From Lachnospira hominis (ex Liu et al. 2021) (GTDB lineage: Bacteria; Bacillota; Clostridia; Lachnospirales; Lachnospiraceae), in contig NZ_JACOPD010000004.1 of NCBI RefSeq assembly GCF_014287955.1, positions 186,001 through 250,000 of the forward strand: 64,000 bases of DNA, given 5' to 3'. Positions 33,546 through 42,094 of this stretch are shown piece after piece. Within the stretch, counting starts at the first letter, position 1. Each line of letters begins with the position of its first letter. The translations under genes and the position numbers were made by a program. Below the pieces are notes generated by a model. It was given only the letters and a program-made list of their open reading frames with translations. It was not told the DNA's origin and made no database searches.

Positions 33546-35024
33546 ATGTTAAAAGACTGGAGTAATGTAATAATTCCTGAAGAAGAAGAAATTAATGAAA
33601 GACTCGAAAAAGCAAGAAACAAACTTGTACAGCAGCAGATTCTGATTATGCAGAAAAAACTGCCTGTTCTTGTGTCTTTTGACGGATGGGGTGCCGCTGG
33701 AAAAGGCAGTATTCTTGGTAAGATAATAAAGAATATTGATCCAAGATTTTTTAAAGTTGCTGTTATGGATAAACCAACAGAAGATGAAAAAAGAAGACCA
33801 TTTCTTTACAGATATGTGATTAATATTCCGGAGGCTGGCAAGTTTACATTTATGGATGGCGGCTGTCTAGATGAAGTTACAAAACAAAAATTATCAGGTA
33901 AAATCACGGACGAAGAATATAAAAGAAAGATTGAGAGCGTAAAACGATTTGAAAGACAGTTGTCAGATAATGGCTATCTCGTTATAAAATTCTTTTTCCA
34001 TATCGGAGAGCAGGAGCAGAGAAAACGTCTTACAAGACTGCTTGATGATAAGAATACAAGGTGGCGTGTAAGCGAATATGATTTGTGGCAGAATCAGCAT
34101 TATAAGAAGTCATTGAAAGCATTTGACCAGTTCATTGATGATACAAGCCAGTCAATTGCACCATGGTATATTGTTGATGCTACAGACAAAAAATGGGTAC
34201 AGCTCCAGATATTAGAGACGTTGGTGCAGGCAATTGATACGGCGTTGAAGAATAGTACACTTTCAGTTCCTCTTTTGCAGAATGCTTTTCCTCTTAATAA
34301 AATGGAAAAATTATCTGATATAAACCTTAATAAATCATTGTCAGATGAAGAATATGAGTACATGTTAAAGAATTACCAGAAAAAGCTGAATAATCTTCAT
34401 AATATAATTTACAAGAAAAAAATTCCTGTTATTATTGCCTATGAAGGATGGGACGCGGCAGGAAAAGGCGGAAATATAAGACGAATAACCGAAGCACTTG
34501 ACCCAAGAGGATATGAAGTGCAGCCGATTGCAAGTCCTGAGCCACATGAAAAGGCAAGGCATTATCTCTGGAGATTCTGGAACAGGCTTCCAAAATCAGG
34601 TCATGTTACGGTATTTGACAGAACATGGTATGGACGTGTGATGGTCGAAAGGCTCGAGGGATTCTGCAGTGAAAATGACTGGCAGAGAGCATATGTTGAG
34701 ATTAATGAATTTGAAAAAGAATTGTCAGACTGGGGAGCGGTAATTGTAAAATTCTGGGTTCAGATTGATAAAGATACGCAGCTTGCAAGATTTAAGGAGC
34801 GTGAGAATACACCGGAAAAACGCTGGAAAATTACAGATGAAGACTGGCGTAACAGGGAAAAATGGGATTTGTACGAAAACGCTGTTAATGAGATGTTTGC
34901 AAAGACCAATACAACATATGCACCGTGGCATATTTTGGAATCTAATGATAAAAAATATGCAAGAATAAAGGCACTTAAAATATTAATTGATGCGATTGAA
35001 GAAAAAATCAAAGAAACTGACTAA
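33546..35024 (+). CDS. Two-domain PPK2 (polyphosphate:AMP phosphotransferase type)
   Basis: About 492 residues made of two homologous PPK2 domains. Walker A of the first is 'SFDGWGAAGKGSILGKI' near residue 45, of the second 'AYEGWDAAGKGGNIRRI' near residue 300, with the lid/Walker B segments 'FMDGGCLDE' and 'FDRTWYGRVMVERLEGF'. Only the second domain has the full 'DRTWYGR', so, as in known fused (class II) PPK2 enzymes, the C-terminal half is probably the catalytic one. The reaction is phosphate transfer between polyphosphate and AMP/ADP. TGGAGG is placed for the ATG at 33546, seven codons inside the open frame. Confidence 0.88.
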   Translation: MLKDWSNVIIPEEEEINERLEKARNKLVQQQILIMQKKLPVLVSFDGWGAAGKGSILGKIIKNIDPRFFKVAVMDKPTEDEKRRPFLYRYVINIPEAGKFTFMDGGCLDEVTKQKLSGKITDEEYKRKIESVKRFERQLSDNGYLVIKFFFHIGEQEQRKRLTRLLDDKNTRWRVSEYDLWQNQHYKKSLKAFDQFIDDTSQSIAPWYIVDATDKKWVQLQILETLVQAIDTALKNSTLSVPLLQNAFPLNKMEKLSDINLNKSLSDEEYEYMLKNYQKKLNNLHNIIYKKKIPVIIAYEGWDAAGKGGNIRRITEALDPRGYEVQPIASPEPHEKARHYLWRFWNRLPKSGHVTVFDRTWYGRVMVERLEGFCSENDWQRAYVEINEFEKELSDWGAVIVKFWVQIDKDTQLARFKERENTPEKRWKITDEDWRNREKWDLYENAVNEMFAKTNTTYAPWHILESNDKKYARIKALKILIDAIEEKIKETD

Positions 35025-35054
35025 TTATTTTATGATTATTGACGATATACAAAA

Positions 35055-35074
35055 TATAGGAAAGCATTCCTATA
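35055..35074. promoter_or_regulatory. Perfect palindrome upstream of the DUF6033-like cluster
   Basis: TATAGGAA-AGCA-TTCCTATA, an 8-bp perfect inverted repeat about 70 bases before the first gene of the next cluster and 30 after the PPK2 stop. It has no T tract, so an operator is more likely than a terminator; the binding protein is unknown. Confidence 0.35.
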
Positions 35075-35144
35075 AATGTACATGCAGGGTAGAAACGGAG
35101 TTTAACCTTACAGCAATATTATTAAGTTTCAAGGAGGAACAATT

Positions 35145-35963
35145 ATGAGTAGTATTGATTCGGGAAGCATGGGAGCATATGTCAGCAGTGTTGCATCATA
35201 CAATAGCCAGAATATGGGCAAGACAGGAAAGGCAGATGCAGCGTCGTCTTCAGAAAAAACATCTGATATACAGAAAACTTCAGAGGCAGGCAAAAAGTCA
35301 AGTGTAAGCGGCAAAACAATAGGAAGTCCGAAGCTTAGCGAAAAAGCTGCCAGGTATTATGAACAGCTTAAAAGCAAATATTCTAATATGGACTTTATAC
35401 TTGTAAGTGCTGACCAGAAAGAACAGGCTAAGTCTCAGGCAGGAAGTTATGCTAACGCAAATAAAATGGTCGTTTTAATTGATGAAGAAAAAATCGAGAA
35501 AATGGCTGAAGATGAAAATTATCGTAAGCAGTATGAAGGCATTATCGCAAATGCTGCAACAGGGCTTTCATCAATGAGAAGTAAGATATCTGCAACAGGT
35601 GCGTCTGTTAAAGGTTTTGGCATGCAGGTTAATGATGATGGAACAGCATCATATTTTGCTGTACTTAAAAAGTCAAGTGCCGCACAGAAGCAGAGAATAG
35701 AAAAAAATGCTGAAAAAAAGAAAGAGGCAAAGAAGGCAGAAGCAAAGAAAGCTCAGAAAGAAGCCCAAAAAGAGCGTCTGGAAAAGAGCAAGGATAAGAC
35801 CGGAAATGTCTCAGATGACGATGATGATACAGTAACTATAACAGCATCATCAATTGATGAACTGCTTGATAAGATTCAGGCACAGAATCAATTGTTTATG
35901 AGTGATAATGTTCAGACTGAAGATGAAAAAAAGGTAGGACAGAAATTTGATTTCAGTGTATAA
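35145..35963 (+). CDS. DUF6033-like Lachnospiraceae protein
   Basis: 272 residues, no signal peptide or membrane helix. N-terminal ~60 residues are Ser/Lys/Ala-rich and probably disordered; a compact domain follows ('LSEKAARYYEQLKSKYSNMDFILVS' region to 'GFGMQVNDDGTASYFAVLKK'), then a Lys/Glu/Ala coiled region and an acidic stretch DDDDD near residue 225. The compact domain resembles what is annotated in this family of bacteria as DUF6033, from memory. It heads a run of four small genes of similar composition (to 38028). A well-placed AAGGAGG precedes the start. Function unknown. Confidence 0.7.
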   Translation: MSSIDSGSMGAYVSSVASYNSQNMGKTGKADAASSSEKTSDIQKTSEAGKKSSVSGKTIGSPKLSEKAARYYEQLKSKYSNMDFILVSADQKEQAKSQAGSYANANKMVVLIDEEKIEKMAEDENYRKQYEGIIANAATGLSSMRSKISATGASVKGFGMQVNDDGTASYFAVLKKSSAAQKQRIEKNAEKKKEAKKAEAKKAQKEAQKERLEKSKDKTGNVSDDDDDTVTITASSIDELLDKIQAQNQLFMSDNVQTEDEKKVGQKFDFSV

Positions 35964-36960
35964 AAGAGACAGTGATGCTAATAGCAATGCACTCAGTCAG
36001 GATACCGCATTTAATGGAATTAAAGTATCTACTGATAAGAGAGTAAAAAGTTCCGCAAAAAAAAATTCCGTGTTTGCCGGAGATTTGAATTTGTCGGACA
36101 GTACAGCAAGCAGAATCGAACAGAAGAGAAACGGTGCAAGAAAGCAGGCTAAAAAGCTGATTCAGGATGCATGGGATAAAGATACAAAAGCACTTGGTTC
36201 AATTCAGGATATGGAGAAAGACAAGGCAGACAAGGTCAATGAGATTACCGATTTAAAAGCAAAAGCTGCATATCTTGAAAAAGATAAAAAGGCTGCTGTC
36301 GAGGAGTACGGAATTGACCCTGATTCGCAGGAACAGAAAGATCTTGAGCTTCTTGAGAAATATCAGAATAATAAAGCCGGTGTAGAAAATTCCCATTTCA
36401 GCGAAGATGAGGTTAATCGTTTGAAAGAACTACAGAATGAACCGCTTACCGATTATCAGAAACAGGTTTTAAAATTTAATGCATCAAAAAATGCAATTTT
36501 GCAGGATGCCGGCATGAAAGAAGAAAAAGTTATTTCCATGCATGAATCAATAAATCTTGCAAAATTAGACATGTTAAAGTCCCAGACTATGATTAAAGCT
36601 GATGATGCAGCTGATGCAGTTATTGATGCGGCAGAGGATGAGATATTTGGCATGCTTATAGCTGATGGCAAAGAAAAGCTTGACGAAGATGCAAAAGAGA
36701 CGCAGGAAAAAGCTGATGATGCGTCCCAAAAACGTGAAGAACGTGAAGAAAAGATTGAAGAAAACAGGCAGGAACGCAAAGAACAGGAAGAGATTCTTAG
36801 CAAAGATGCTGATGCTGACAAGCTTGAACAAAATCTTTCTTTACAGAAACAGACAGATAATAATATCACCGATGTTCAGAAGAATATCCAGCGAATGATA
36901 AAAGAAAAAGGTCTGGTCAATGAAGATATTAAAGGAATCGAGATTGATTTGAACTTTTAA
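35947..36960 (+). CDS. Charged coiled-coil protein, unknown function
   Basis: 337 residues, starting at TTG 35947 with AGGA 8 bases upstream; it overlaps the previous gene by 17 bases. Almost wholly helical and charged: 'IQDMEKDKADKVNEITDLKAK' and 'EKADDASQKREEREEKIEEN' are long heptad stretches, with one predicted folded middle segment near residues 160-235. No enzyme motif is visible. Composition and tight packing suggest it acts with its neighbours as a cytoplasmic or exported structural set; I cannot name the system. Confidence 0.65.
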   Translation: MISVYKRDSDANSNALSQDTAFNGIKVSTDKRVKSSAKKNSVFAGDLNLSDSTASRIEQKRNGARKQAKKLIQDAWDKDTKALGSIQDMEKDKADKVNEITDLKAKAAYLEKDKKAAVEEYGIDPDSQEQKDLELLEKYQNNKAGVENSHFSEDEVNRLKELQNEPLTDYQKQVLKFNASKNAILQDAGMKEEKVISMHESINLAKLDMLKSQTMIKADDAADAVIDAAEDEIFGMLIADGKEKLDEDAKETQEKADDASQKREEREEKIEENRQERKEQEEILSKDADADKLEQNLSLQKQTDNNITDVQKNIQRMIKEKGLVNEDIKGIEIDLNF

Positions 36961-37002
36961 GAAGATTGATAATTATTTTACACGGATGTAAGAAACTTGC
37001 TA

Positions 37003-37037
37003 CGGATGGCACATTTATTTGTGCTGTCCGTTTTTTT
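37003..37037 (+). terminator. Internal terminator in the small-gene cluster
   Basis: CGGATGGCACA pairs with TGTGCTGTCCG (two mismatches at TG/TG) over a 6-base loop, followed by TTTTTTT. It separates the coiled-coil gene from the next gene of the cluster. Confidence 0.75.
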
Positions 37038-37067
37038 GGTTTACATATATTGGGGAAGGAGATTTTT

Positions 37068-37751
37068 ATGAGTGATATACAGAGTGCGGTAAACAGCTTT
37101 AAACTTAGTTTTTTCAAAAATAATAAGACACAAAATAATAATAAAGTGACTGAAAAGCTGTTTGCCAAATATAAGCTAAAATCCGAAGATGAACAACAAA
37201 AGGAATCACAGGTAGACACAAGTACGATAGGACTTACGTTAAAAGATGCAGTGGATTCAATATTTGACCCGACAACCGGCATGTCAGATGAAGAAAAAAA
37301 GAAATTTATAGAAAAACTTTATAAAAAAATAAAATCAGGCAAGAAACTTTCGGCTGACGAAATGCAATATTTGAGAATGAATGACCCGGTCACATATGCA
37401 AAAATGGCAAAAGTACAGATTCAGAGAAAGGCACTTGAAAGCAGGCTTAAACAGGCAAAGTCCAAAGAAGAGGCATTAGAAATATATACCAGTGCAAAAT
37501 CAAGGATAAGTGATGACGACCCGGCAAGAGAAGAATTGAATGCAGCATATGATGATGCATATGGTGAATTTAAAAAATCAGAGCAGTATAAAAAACTGCC
37601 TGCAACAGAAAAAGAAGCAAAGGAGAAAGAAAAAAATGGCACAAGTAGGAGCAGTTGGAACAAAGACATCACAGGAGACACAAAATTCCCAGAAAACGAA
37701 GAAGAAACATACGAATTCGGAATTTCTGGAGATTTTGCGGGAGAGGAATGA
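37068..37751 (+). CDS. Uncharacterised Lys/Glu-rich protein of the cluster
   Basis: 227 residues starting at ATG 37068 behind GGAAGGAGA; the open frame extends 34 codons upstream through the terminator and is not used. Features: a conserved-looking 'SDEEKKKFIEKLYKKIKSGKKLSADEMQYLRMNDP' region (residues ~78-112) that looks like a helical domain, then 'VQIQRKALESRLKQAKSKEEAL' coiled segment. No membrane segment. The last 116 bases also encode the start of the next gene in another frame. Function unknown; similar small proteins are known to me in Lachnospiraceae next to DUF6033 genes. Confidence 0.7.
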   Translation: MSDIQSAVNSFKLSFFKNNKTQNNNKVTEKLFAKYKLKSEDEQQKESQVDTSTIGLTLKDAVDSIFDPTTGMSDEEKKKFIEKLYKKIKSGKKLSADEMQYLRMNDPVTYAKMAKVQIQRKALESRLKQAKSKEEALEIYTSAKSRISDDDPAREELNAAYDDAYGEFKKSEQYKKLPATEKEAKEKEKNGTSRSSWNKDITGDTKFPENEEETYEFGISGDFAGEE

Positions 37752-38028
37752 GAAACTGAAAGAAAAAATCCTCAATGGTGAAACAGAAGAATCGGTTGCA
37801 ATCGGAGCAGGTTCGTATACGAAATCAGAATGGAGCAAGTTTTTGAAGGATTTTGATGATGCACAGGATATGATAAAACAGCAGATTCGAGAAGAAATAA
37901 CAAAGCGTGTAGAAAAGCAGGAAAAAATTGAAGAAATTGAAGATGAAAAATTTGAGAAAGATATAGATAAAGATATACAGGATAAAAAAGAATTAGAAAA
38001 AGAATATGAATATGCACAAAAATTTTAA
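37636..38028 (+). CDS. Uncharacterised 130-residue protein starting inside the previous gene
   Basis: Begins at ATG 37636 after AAAGGAG, 116 bases before the stop of the preceding gene and in a different frame. The protein 'MAQVGAVGTKTSQ' opens with a polar stretch, then 'SEFLEILRERNEKLKEKIL', then a recognisable core 'IGAGSYTKSEWSKFLKDFDDAQD', a pattern I associate with small Lachnospiraceae proteins, and a C-terminal charged helix. Length and start motif speak against a mere shadow frame. Function unknown. Confidence 0.65.
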   Translation: MAQVGAVGTKTSQETQNSQKTKKKHTNSEFLEILRERNEKLKEKILNGETEESVAIGAGSYTKSEWSKFLKDFDDAQDMIKQQIREEITKRVEKQEKIEEIEDEKFEKDIDKDIQDKKELEKEYEYAQKF

Positions 38029-38061
38029 TATATAAAACAATTTCCGCATAAGTTAAGAAAC

Positions 38062-38099
38062 CCCGGCAGGCAAGAAGAAAAGGTCTGCCGGGATTTTTA
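38062..38099 (+). terminator. Terminator before the fab operon
   Basis: CCCGGCAG and CTGCCGGG with flanking GC/GT form an ~10-bp stem over an 11-base loop, followed by ATTTTTAT. It isolates the fatty-acid operon from upstream transcription. Confidence 0.85.
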
Positions 38100-38145
38100 T
38101 GCCAAATATGGTATTAAAAAATTATTTTGAAATTCAAAATAACTG

Positions 38146-38175
38146 TTGACAGCACATATAGAGTTGTGATATAAA
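38146..38175 (+). promoter_or_regulatory. Promoter of the fab/acc operon
   Basis: TTGACA (38146-38151) and TATAAA (38170-38175) with an 18-base spacer, about 100 bases before fabH. The predicted start near 38182 falls immediately before the operator palindromes. Confidence 0.65.
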
Positions 38176-38183
38176 AATAATTG

Positions 38184-38228
38184 TTTGATAATCAAAGTAA
38201 GATAATCAAAATATAAGATTATCAAACT
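38184..38228. promoter_or_regulatory. FabT-like operator array
   Basis: A perfect palindrome TTTGAT-A-ATCAAA (38184-38196) is followed by two related sites, AGATAATCAAAA (near 38200-38211) and AGATTATCAAAC (near 38216-38227), spaced about 16 bases apart. The core matches the TTTGA-TNTCAAA type palindrome known for FabT, the MarR-family repressor of Firmicute fatty-acid operons. Their position over and just after the transcription start suits repression. No fabT gene is in the window, although streptococci keep it beside fabH. Confidence 0.6.
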
Positions 38229-38271
38229 AAAAAGCAGTAATTGTTCTGCGGAAAGTGACAGATATGTATTT

Positions 38272-39213
38272 ATGAAAGCTACGATTATTGGAACGGGAAG
38301 TTATATTCCTGAGTACATACTTACGAATCAGGAACTTTCAACAATGGTTGAAACTGATGATGAGTGGATTGTAACGAGAACGGGTATCAGTGAGAGAAGA
38401 ATACAAAAATCGGGTGATGTTGCTGATATGGCAGTCAATGCCGCATTAAAGGCACTTGATAATGCAGGGATTAATTCAGAGGATATTGACTTGATAATAG
38501 CAGCTACTTCAACACCTGATTATCTGTTTCCTAATTGCTCATCAATAATCCAGAAGAATACATGTGCAATAAATGCAGTGTGCTTTGATATAAGTGCGGC
38601 GTGTTCGGGATTTATTATGGCATTATCTGCCGCAAAAGCTTACATTGAGGCAGGAATGTATAAGAAAGTTCTCATTGTATGCAGTGAAAAAATGTCTGGA
38701 ATAACAGACTGGAAGGACAGAAGTACATGTATCCTTTTTGGCGACGGTGCAGGAGCATGTGTTGTTGAAAGCAGTGAGCAAGAAGGTGTGAAATCAGTCG
38801 ATTTACACAATGAAGGAATGCTAGGAGAAGTTCTTACCGCAAAAAGAAATGAAAATATAGTAATGAATGGGCAGGAAGTATTTAAGTTTGCGGTAAAAAA
38901 AGTTCCTGAAACAATTAATACATTGTTAAAAAAAGAAAATACAGATGCAGAAGATATAAAATATTTTATTTTACATCAGGCAAACGTAAGGATTATTGAG
39001 AGTGTAGCAAAAAGATTGGGTATAGATATGAACAGATTTCCGGTGAACCTGTCCAGATACGGAAATACATCATCAGCCAGTATACCGATTCTGCTTGATG
39101 AGCTGAATCGTGAAAATAAACTGCAAAATGAAGACCTGCTTGTATTTGCGGGATTTGGTGCAGGATTAAACTGGGGCAGTATTCTTGTAAAATGGAACTG
39201 CCATAAATCTTGA
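38272..39213 (+). CDS. fabH: Beta-ketoacyl-ACP synthase III
   Basis: 313 residues. The catalytic triad is visible: Cys in 'DISAACSGFIMAL' near 112, His in 'ILHQANVRI' near 240, Asn in 'RYGNTSSASIPILLDEL' near 270. 'DDEWIVTRTGISERRI' is the FabH N-terminal signature. It condenses acetyl- (or branched) CoA with malonyl-ACP to begin the chain. First gene of the operon; weak ribosome site. The order fabH-acpP-fabK-fabD-fabG-fabF-accB-fabZ-accC-accDA matches streptococci and clostridia. Confidence 0.95.
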   Translation: MKATIIGTGSYIPEYILTNQELSTMVETDDEWIVTRTGISERRIQKSGDVADMAVNAALKALDNAGINSEDIDLIIAATSTPDYLFPNCSSIIQKNTCAINAVCFDISAACSGFIMALSAAKAYIEAGMYKKVLIVCSEKMSGITDWKDRSTCILFGDGAGACVVESSEQEGVKSVDLHNEGMLGEVLTAKRNENIVMNGQEVFKFAVKKVPETINTLLKKENTDAEDIKYFILHQANVRIIESVAKRLGIDMNRFPVNLSRYGNTSSASIPILLDELNRENKLQNEDLLVFAGFGAGLNWGSILVKWNCHKS

Positions 39214-39278
39214 CGATAACGTCATTACTAAAAATTGCAGTATTCACTGTAAGAATGTAAAAAGAAAGGATTTTTATT

Positions 39279-39509
39279 ATGTTTGAAAAGATTAGAGATT
39301 TAGTAGCAGAGCAGCTTGGAGTAAATAAGGATGACATTAAGCCGGAAAGCAGATTCAAAGAAGATCTTAATGCAGATTCACTTGATTTATTTGAGCTTAT
39401 CATGAGCCTTGAGGAAGAATATTCAACAGAAATTCCTACAGACGAACTTGAAAATCTCACAACAATACAGTCAGTAATCGATTATCTTGGAGCAAAAGGA
39501 ATAGCATAA
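39279..39509 (+). CDS. acpP: Acyl carrier protein
   Basis: 76 acidic residues with the phosphopantetheine site Ser in 'NADSLDLFELIMSLEEE'. Second gene of the operon, with AAAGGA upstream. The stop codon overlaps the fabK start (TAATG), a common coupling device here. Confidence 0.95.
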   Translation: MFEKIRDLVAEQLGVNKDDIKPESRFKEDLNADSLDLFELIMSLEEEYSTEIPTDELENLTTIQSVIDYLGAKGIA

Positions 39510-40441
39510 TGGAAACAAGAGTAACAAAGCTTCTTGGCATAGAATATCCGATAATTCAAGGCGGAATGGCATGGGTTGCCAATGCAAATCTTGCGGCTAA
39601 TGTGAGTAAGGCTGGCGGAATCGGATTCATCGGTGCTGCCAATGCACCGGGAGAATGGGTGAGAAGTGAAATAAGAAAAGCAAGAGAAATAACAGATAAA
39701 CCAGTCGGAGTAAATATTATGCTTTTAAGCGAGCATATAGATGAAGTTGCACAGGTTGTTGTTGAAGAGAAAGTATCTGTTGTATCAACAGGAGCAGGAA
39801 ATCCCGGAAAATACATGAAAATGTGGAAAGATGCAGGAATTAAAGTTATGCCGGTTGTAGCATCAGTTGCACTTGCAAAACTTATGGAGAGAGCAGGTGC
39901 TGATATGGTTATAGCTGAAGGAATGGAATCAGGTGGGCATATCGGTGAGCAGACTACAATGACACTTGTTCCACAGGTGGCTGATGCAGTTTCAATTCCT
40001 GTAGTAGCAGCTGGTGGAATTGCAGATGCAAGAGGATTTTGTGCAGCATTTATGCTTGGTGCCGAGGCTGTACAGATGGGAACACGTTTTGTTGTTGCCA
40101 AAGAATCAGATGTTCATCAGCTTTACAAAGACAGAATAATAGCAGCAAGGGATATAGATTCTGTTGTTACAGGAAGAAGTACGGGACATCCGGTCAGGTC
40201 TTTAAGAAATGAAATGACCAGGCAGTATCTTAATATGGAAAAAGAAAATGTATCATTTGAAGAACTTGAACATCTTACACTAGGTGCTTTACGTAAAGCA
40301 GTTGTCGATGGTGATGTAAAAATGGGAACTGTAATGGCCGGTCAGATTGCGGGAATGGTAAAAAAAGAACAGACGTGCAAAGAGATAATTACAGAAATAA
40401 TGGATGATGCACATAAAGTGTTTAACAGTGTAAAATTTTAG
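39509..40441 (+). CDS. fabK: Enoyl-ACP reductase II (FMN-dependent)
   Basis: 310 residues, a TIM-barrel flavoprotein: 'YPIIQGGMAWVANANLAA', 'GVNIMLLS', 'IAEGMESGGHIGEQTT', 'VVAAGGIADARGF' and 'LGAEAVQMGTRFV' are the FabK/nitronate monooxygenase motifs; the 'GGHIG' and 'AAGGI' loops bind FMN. It performs the last reduction of each elongation round and replaces FabI. Triclosan-insensitive enzymes are of this kind. Start overlaps acpP. Confidence 0.95.
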   Translation: METRVTKLLGIEYPIIQGGMAWVANANLAANVSKAGGIGFIGAANAPGEWVRSEIRKAREITDKPVGVNIMLLSEHIDEVAQVVVEEKVSVVSTGAGNPGKYMKMWKDAGIKVMPVVASVALAKLMERAGADMVIAEGMESGGHIGEQTTMTLVPQVADAVSIPVVAAGGIADARGFCAAFMLGAEAVQMGTRFVVAKESDVHQLYKDRIIAARDIDSVVTGRSTGHPVRSLRNEMTRQYLNMEKENVSFEELEHLTLGALRKAVVDGDVKMGTVMAGQIAGMVKKEQTCKEIITEIMDDAHKVFNSVKF

Positions 40442-40452
40442 AGGAGTTTCGT

Positions 40453-41361
40453 ATGGGAAAGACAGTCATTATGTTTCCGGGACAGGGAGCACAAAAGATT
40501 GGAATGTCACAGGAATTTTATGAAAAATATAAAGTGAGCCGTGATTGCTTTGAAAAGGCTGAAAATGTAACGGGATTAGACATGACTAATCTGATTTTTA
40601 AAGAAAATGAAAATCTTGATAAGACAGAATATACGCAGATAGCATTGTATACAGCTGAAATGGCAGCTTTTTATGCAGGCGTGGAGGAAGGTCTGACATT
40701 TGACTGTGCAATCGGGCTTTCCCTTGGGGAGTACAGTGCAATGACAGCCTGTGGTGCAATAGATTTTGAAGATTGTGCGTCTCTTGTGAGAAACCGTGGA
40801 ATTTATATGGAAACAGCGGTTCCTGACGGACATGGAGCTATGGCAGCCGTTATCGGACTGGACTCTGGTAAAATAGAAGAAGTTATATGTCACAGCGGAT
40901 TAGATAATGTAGGGATTGCAAACTATAACTGTCCGGGACAGATTGTTATTTCAGGTGAGGTTGAAAATATAACAAAAATTATGGAAGACTTAAAAAATGT
41001 TGGAGCAAAAAGAGTCCTAAAGCTTAATGTAAGCGGACCGTTTCATTCACCTATGCTTGCACAGGCAGGAGAAAAATTAAAAAAGGATTTGGAAAAGGTA
41101 AATATTACAAGTCCACATATTCCATATTATGCCAATTATACGGCGGAACTTATTGATAAAAATACATCTACTGAATATATAAAGAGCATTCTTTCAAAAC
41201 AGGTCAGCGGTTCTGTCAGATTCGAGCAGTCGGTAAGAAAGCTGATTGAATCGGGATTTGACAGATTTATAGAAATCGGTCCGGGTGATACACTCACAGG
41301 ATTTGTTAAAAGAATTGCAAAGGACATGAAAGTTGAAGGATTGGTATATGAAAAGATTTGA
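40453..41361 (+). CDS. fabD: Malonyl-CoA:ACP transacylase
   Basis: 302 residues. Begins 'MFPGQGAQKIGM'; the nucleophile Ser is in 'IGLSLGEYSA' (GLSLGE) near 92, the partner His in 'SGPFHSPML' near 200. It loads malonyl onto ACP. Good GAGG site upstream; its last 14 bases overlap fabG. Confidence 0.95.
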   Translation: MGKTVIMFPGQGAQKIGMSQEFYEKYKVSRDCFEKAENVTGLDMTNLIFKENENLDKTEYTQIALYTAEMAAFYAGVEEGLTFDCAIGLSLGEYSAMTACGAIDFEDCASLVRNRGIYMETAVPDGHGAMAAVIGLDSGKIEEVICHSGLDNVGIANYNCPGQIVISGEVENITKIMEDLKNVGAKRVLKLNVSGPFHSPMLAQAGEKLKKDLEKVNITSPHIPYYANYTAELIDKNTSTEYIKSILSKQVSGSVRFEQSVRKLIESGFDRFIEIGPGDTLTGFVKRIAKDMKVEGLVYEKI

Positions 41362-42094
41362 AAATAAAATTGTGCTGGTAACAGGGGCAGGACGTGGAAT
41401 CGGTGCGTCAATAGCCAAGCGTTTTGCATCAGAAGGTGCAGAAGTAATAGTTAATTACAGCGGAAATGACGAGGCAGCACAAAAGACTGTTGATGAGATA
41501 ACAGCGATAGGCGGACAGGCACAAAAATATAAGTGCAGTGTGAATGACAGTGAAAGTGTCAAAGTCATGATAGATGAAATAATTAAAAAATTTGGAAGAA
41601 TTGATATTCTTGTTAATAATGCCGGAATAACAAAAGACGGACTTATGCTCAGAATGACTGATGAAGATTTTGACAGAGTAATAGATGTCAATCTGAAAGG
41701 AACATTTAACTGCACTAAATATGTATCAAAATACATGTTAAAACAAAAGTCAGGAAAAATTATCAATATTTCTTCTGTGGTGGGACTTTCCGGAAATGCT
41801 GGGCAGATAAATTACAGTGCCTCAAAGGCTGGAATTATTGGTATTACGAAATCAGCGGCAAAAGAACTTTCAAGCAGGGGAATTACTGTAAATGCAGTTG
41901 CACCCGGATATGTTGACACTGACATGACAAAAGTGCTTTCAGACAATATCAGAAATGAAATTCTTAAAAATATACCATTACAAAGAATGGGCAATGTGGA
42001 AGACATAAGTAATTGCGTTGCATTTCTTGCATCTGAAGATGCTTCATATATAACAGGACAGGTAATATCTGTAGACGGAGGTATGCATATATAA
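41348..42094 (+). CDS. fabG: 3-oxoacyl-ACP reductase
   Basis: 248 residues, classical short-chain dehydrogenase: 'VTGAGRGIGASIAKRFA' (NADP loop), 'LVNNAGITKDGLMLRM', catalytic Ser in 'NISSVVG' and 'YSASKAGIIG' (YxxxK), and 'APGYVDTDMT'. The ATG at 41348 has AAGGA upstream and lies inside the fabD end; an earlier in-frame start at 41333 is unlikely. The stop overlaps fabF (TAATG). Confidence 0.95.
   Translation: MKRFENKIVLVTGAGRGIGASIAKRFASEGAEVIVNYSGNDEAAQKTVDEITAIGGQAQKYKCSVNDSESVKVMIDEIIKKFGRIDILVNNAGITKDGLMLRMTDEDFDRVIDVNLKGTFNCTKYVSKYMLKQKSGKIINISSVVGLSGNAGQINYSASKAGIIGITKSAAKELSSRGITVNAVAPGYVDTDMTKVLSDNIRNEILKNIPLQRMGNVEDISNCVAFLASEDASYITGQVISVDGGMHI

Noticed and set aside
39556..40101. 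181-codon minus-strand frame
   Set aside because: Shadow of fabK; Ala/Thr/Ser-rich with no start signals.
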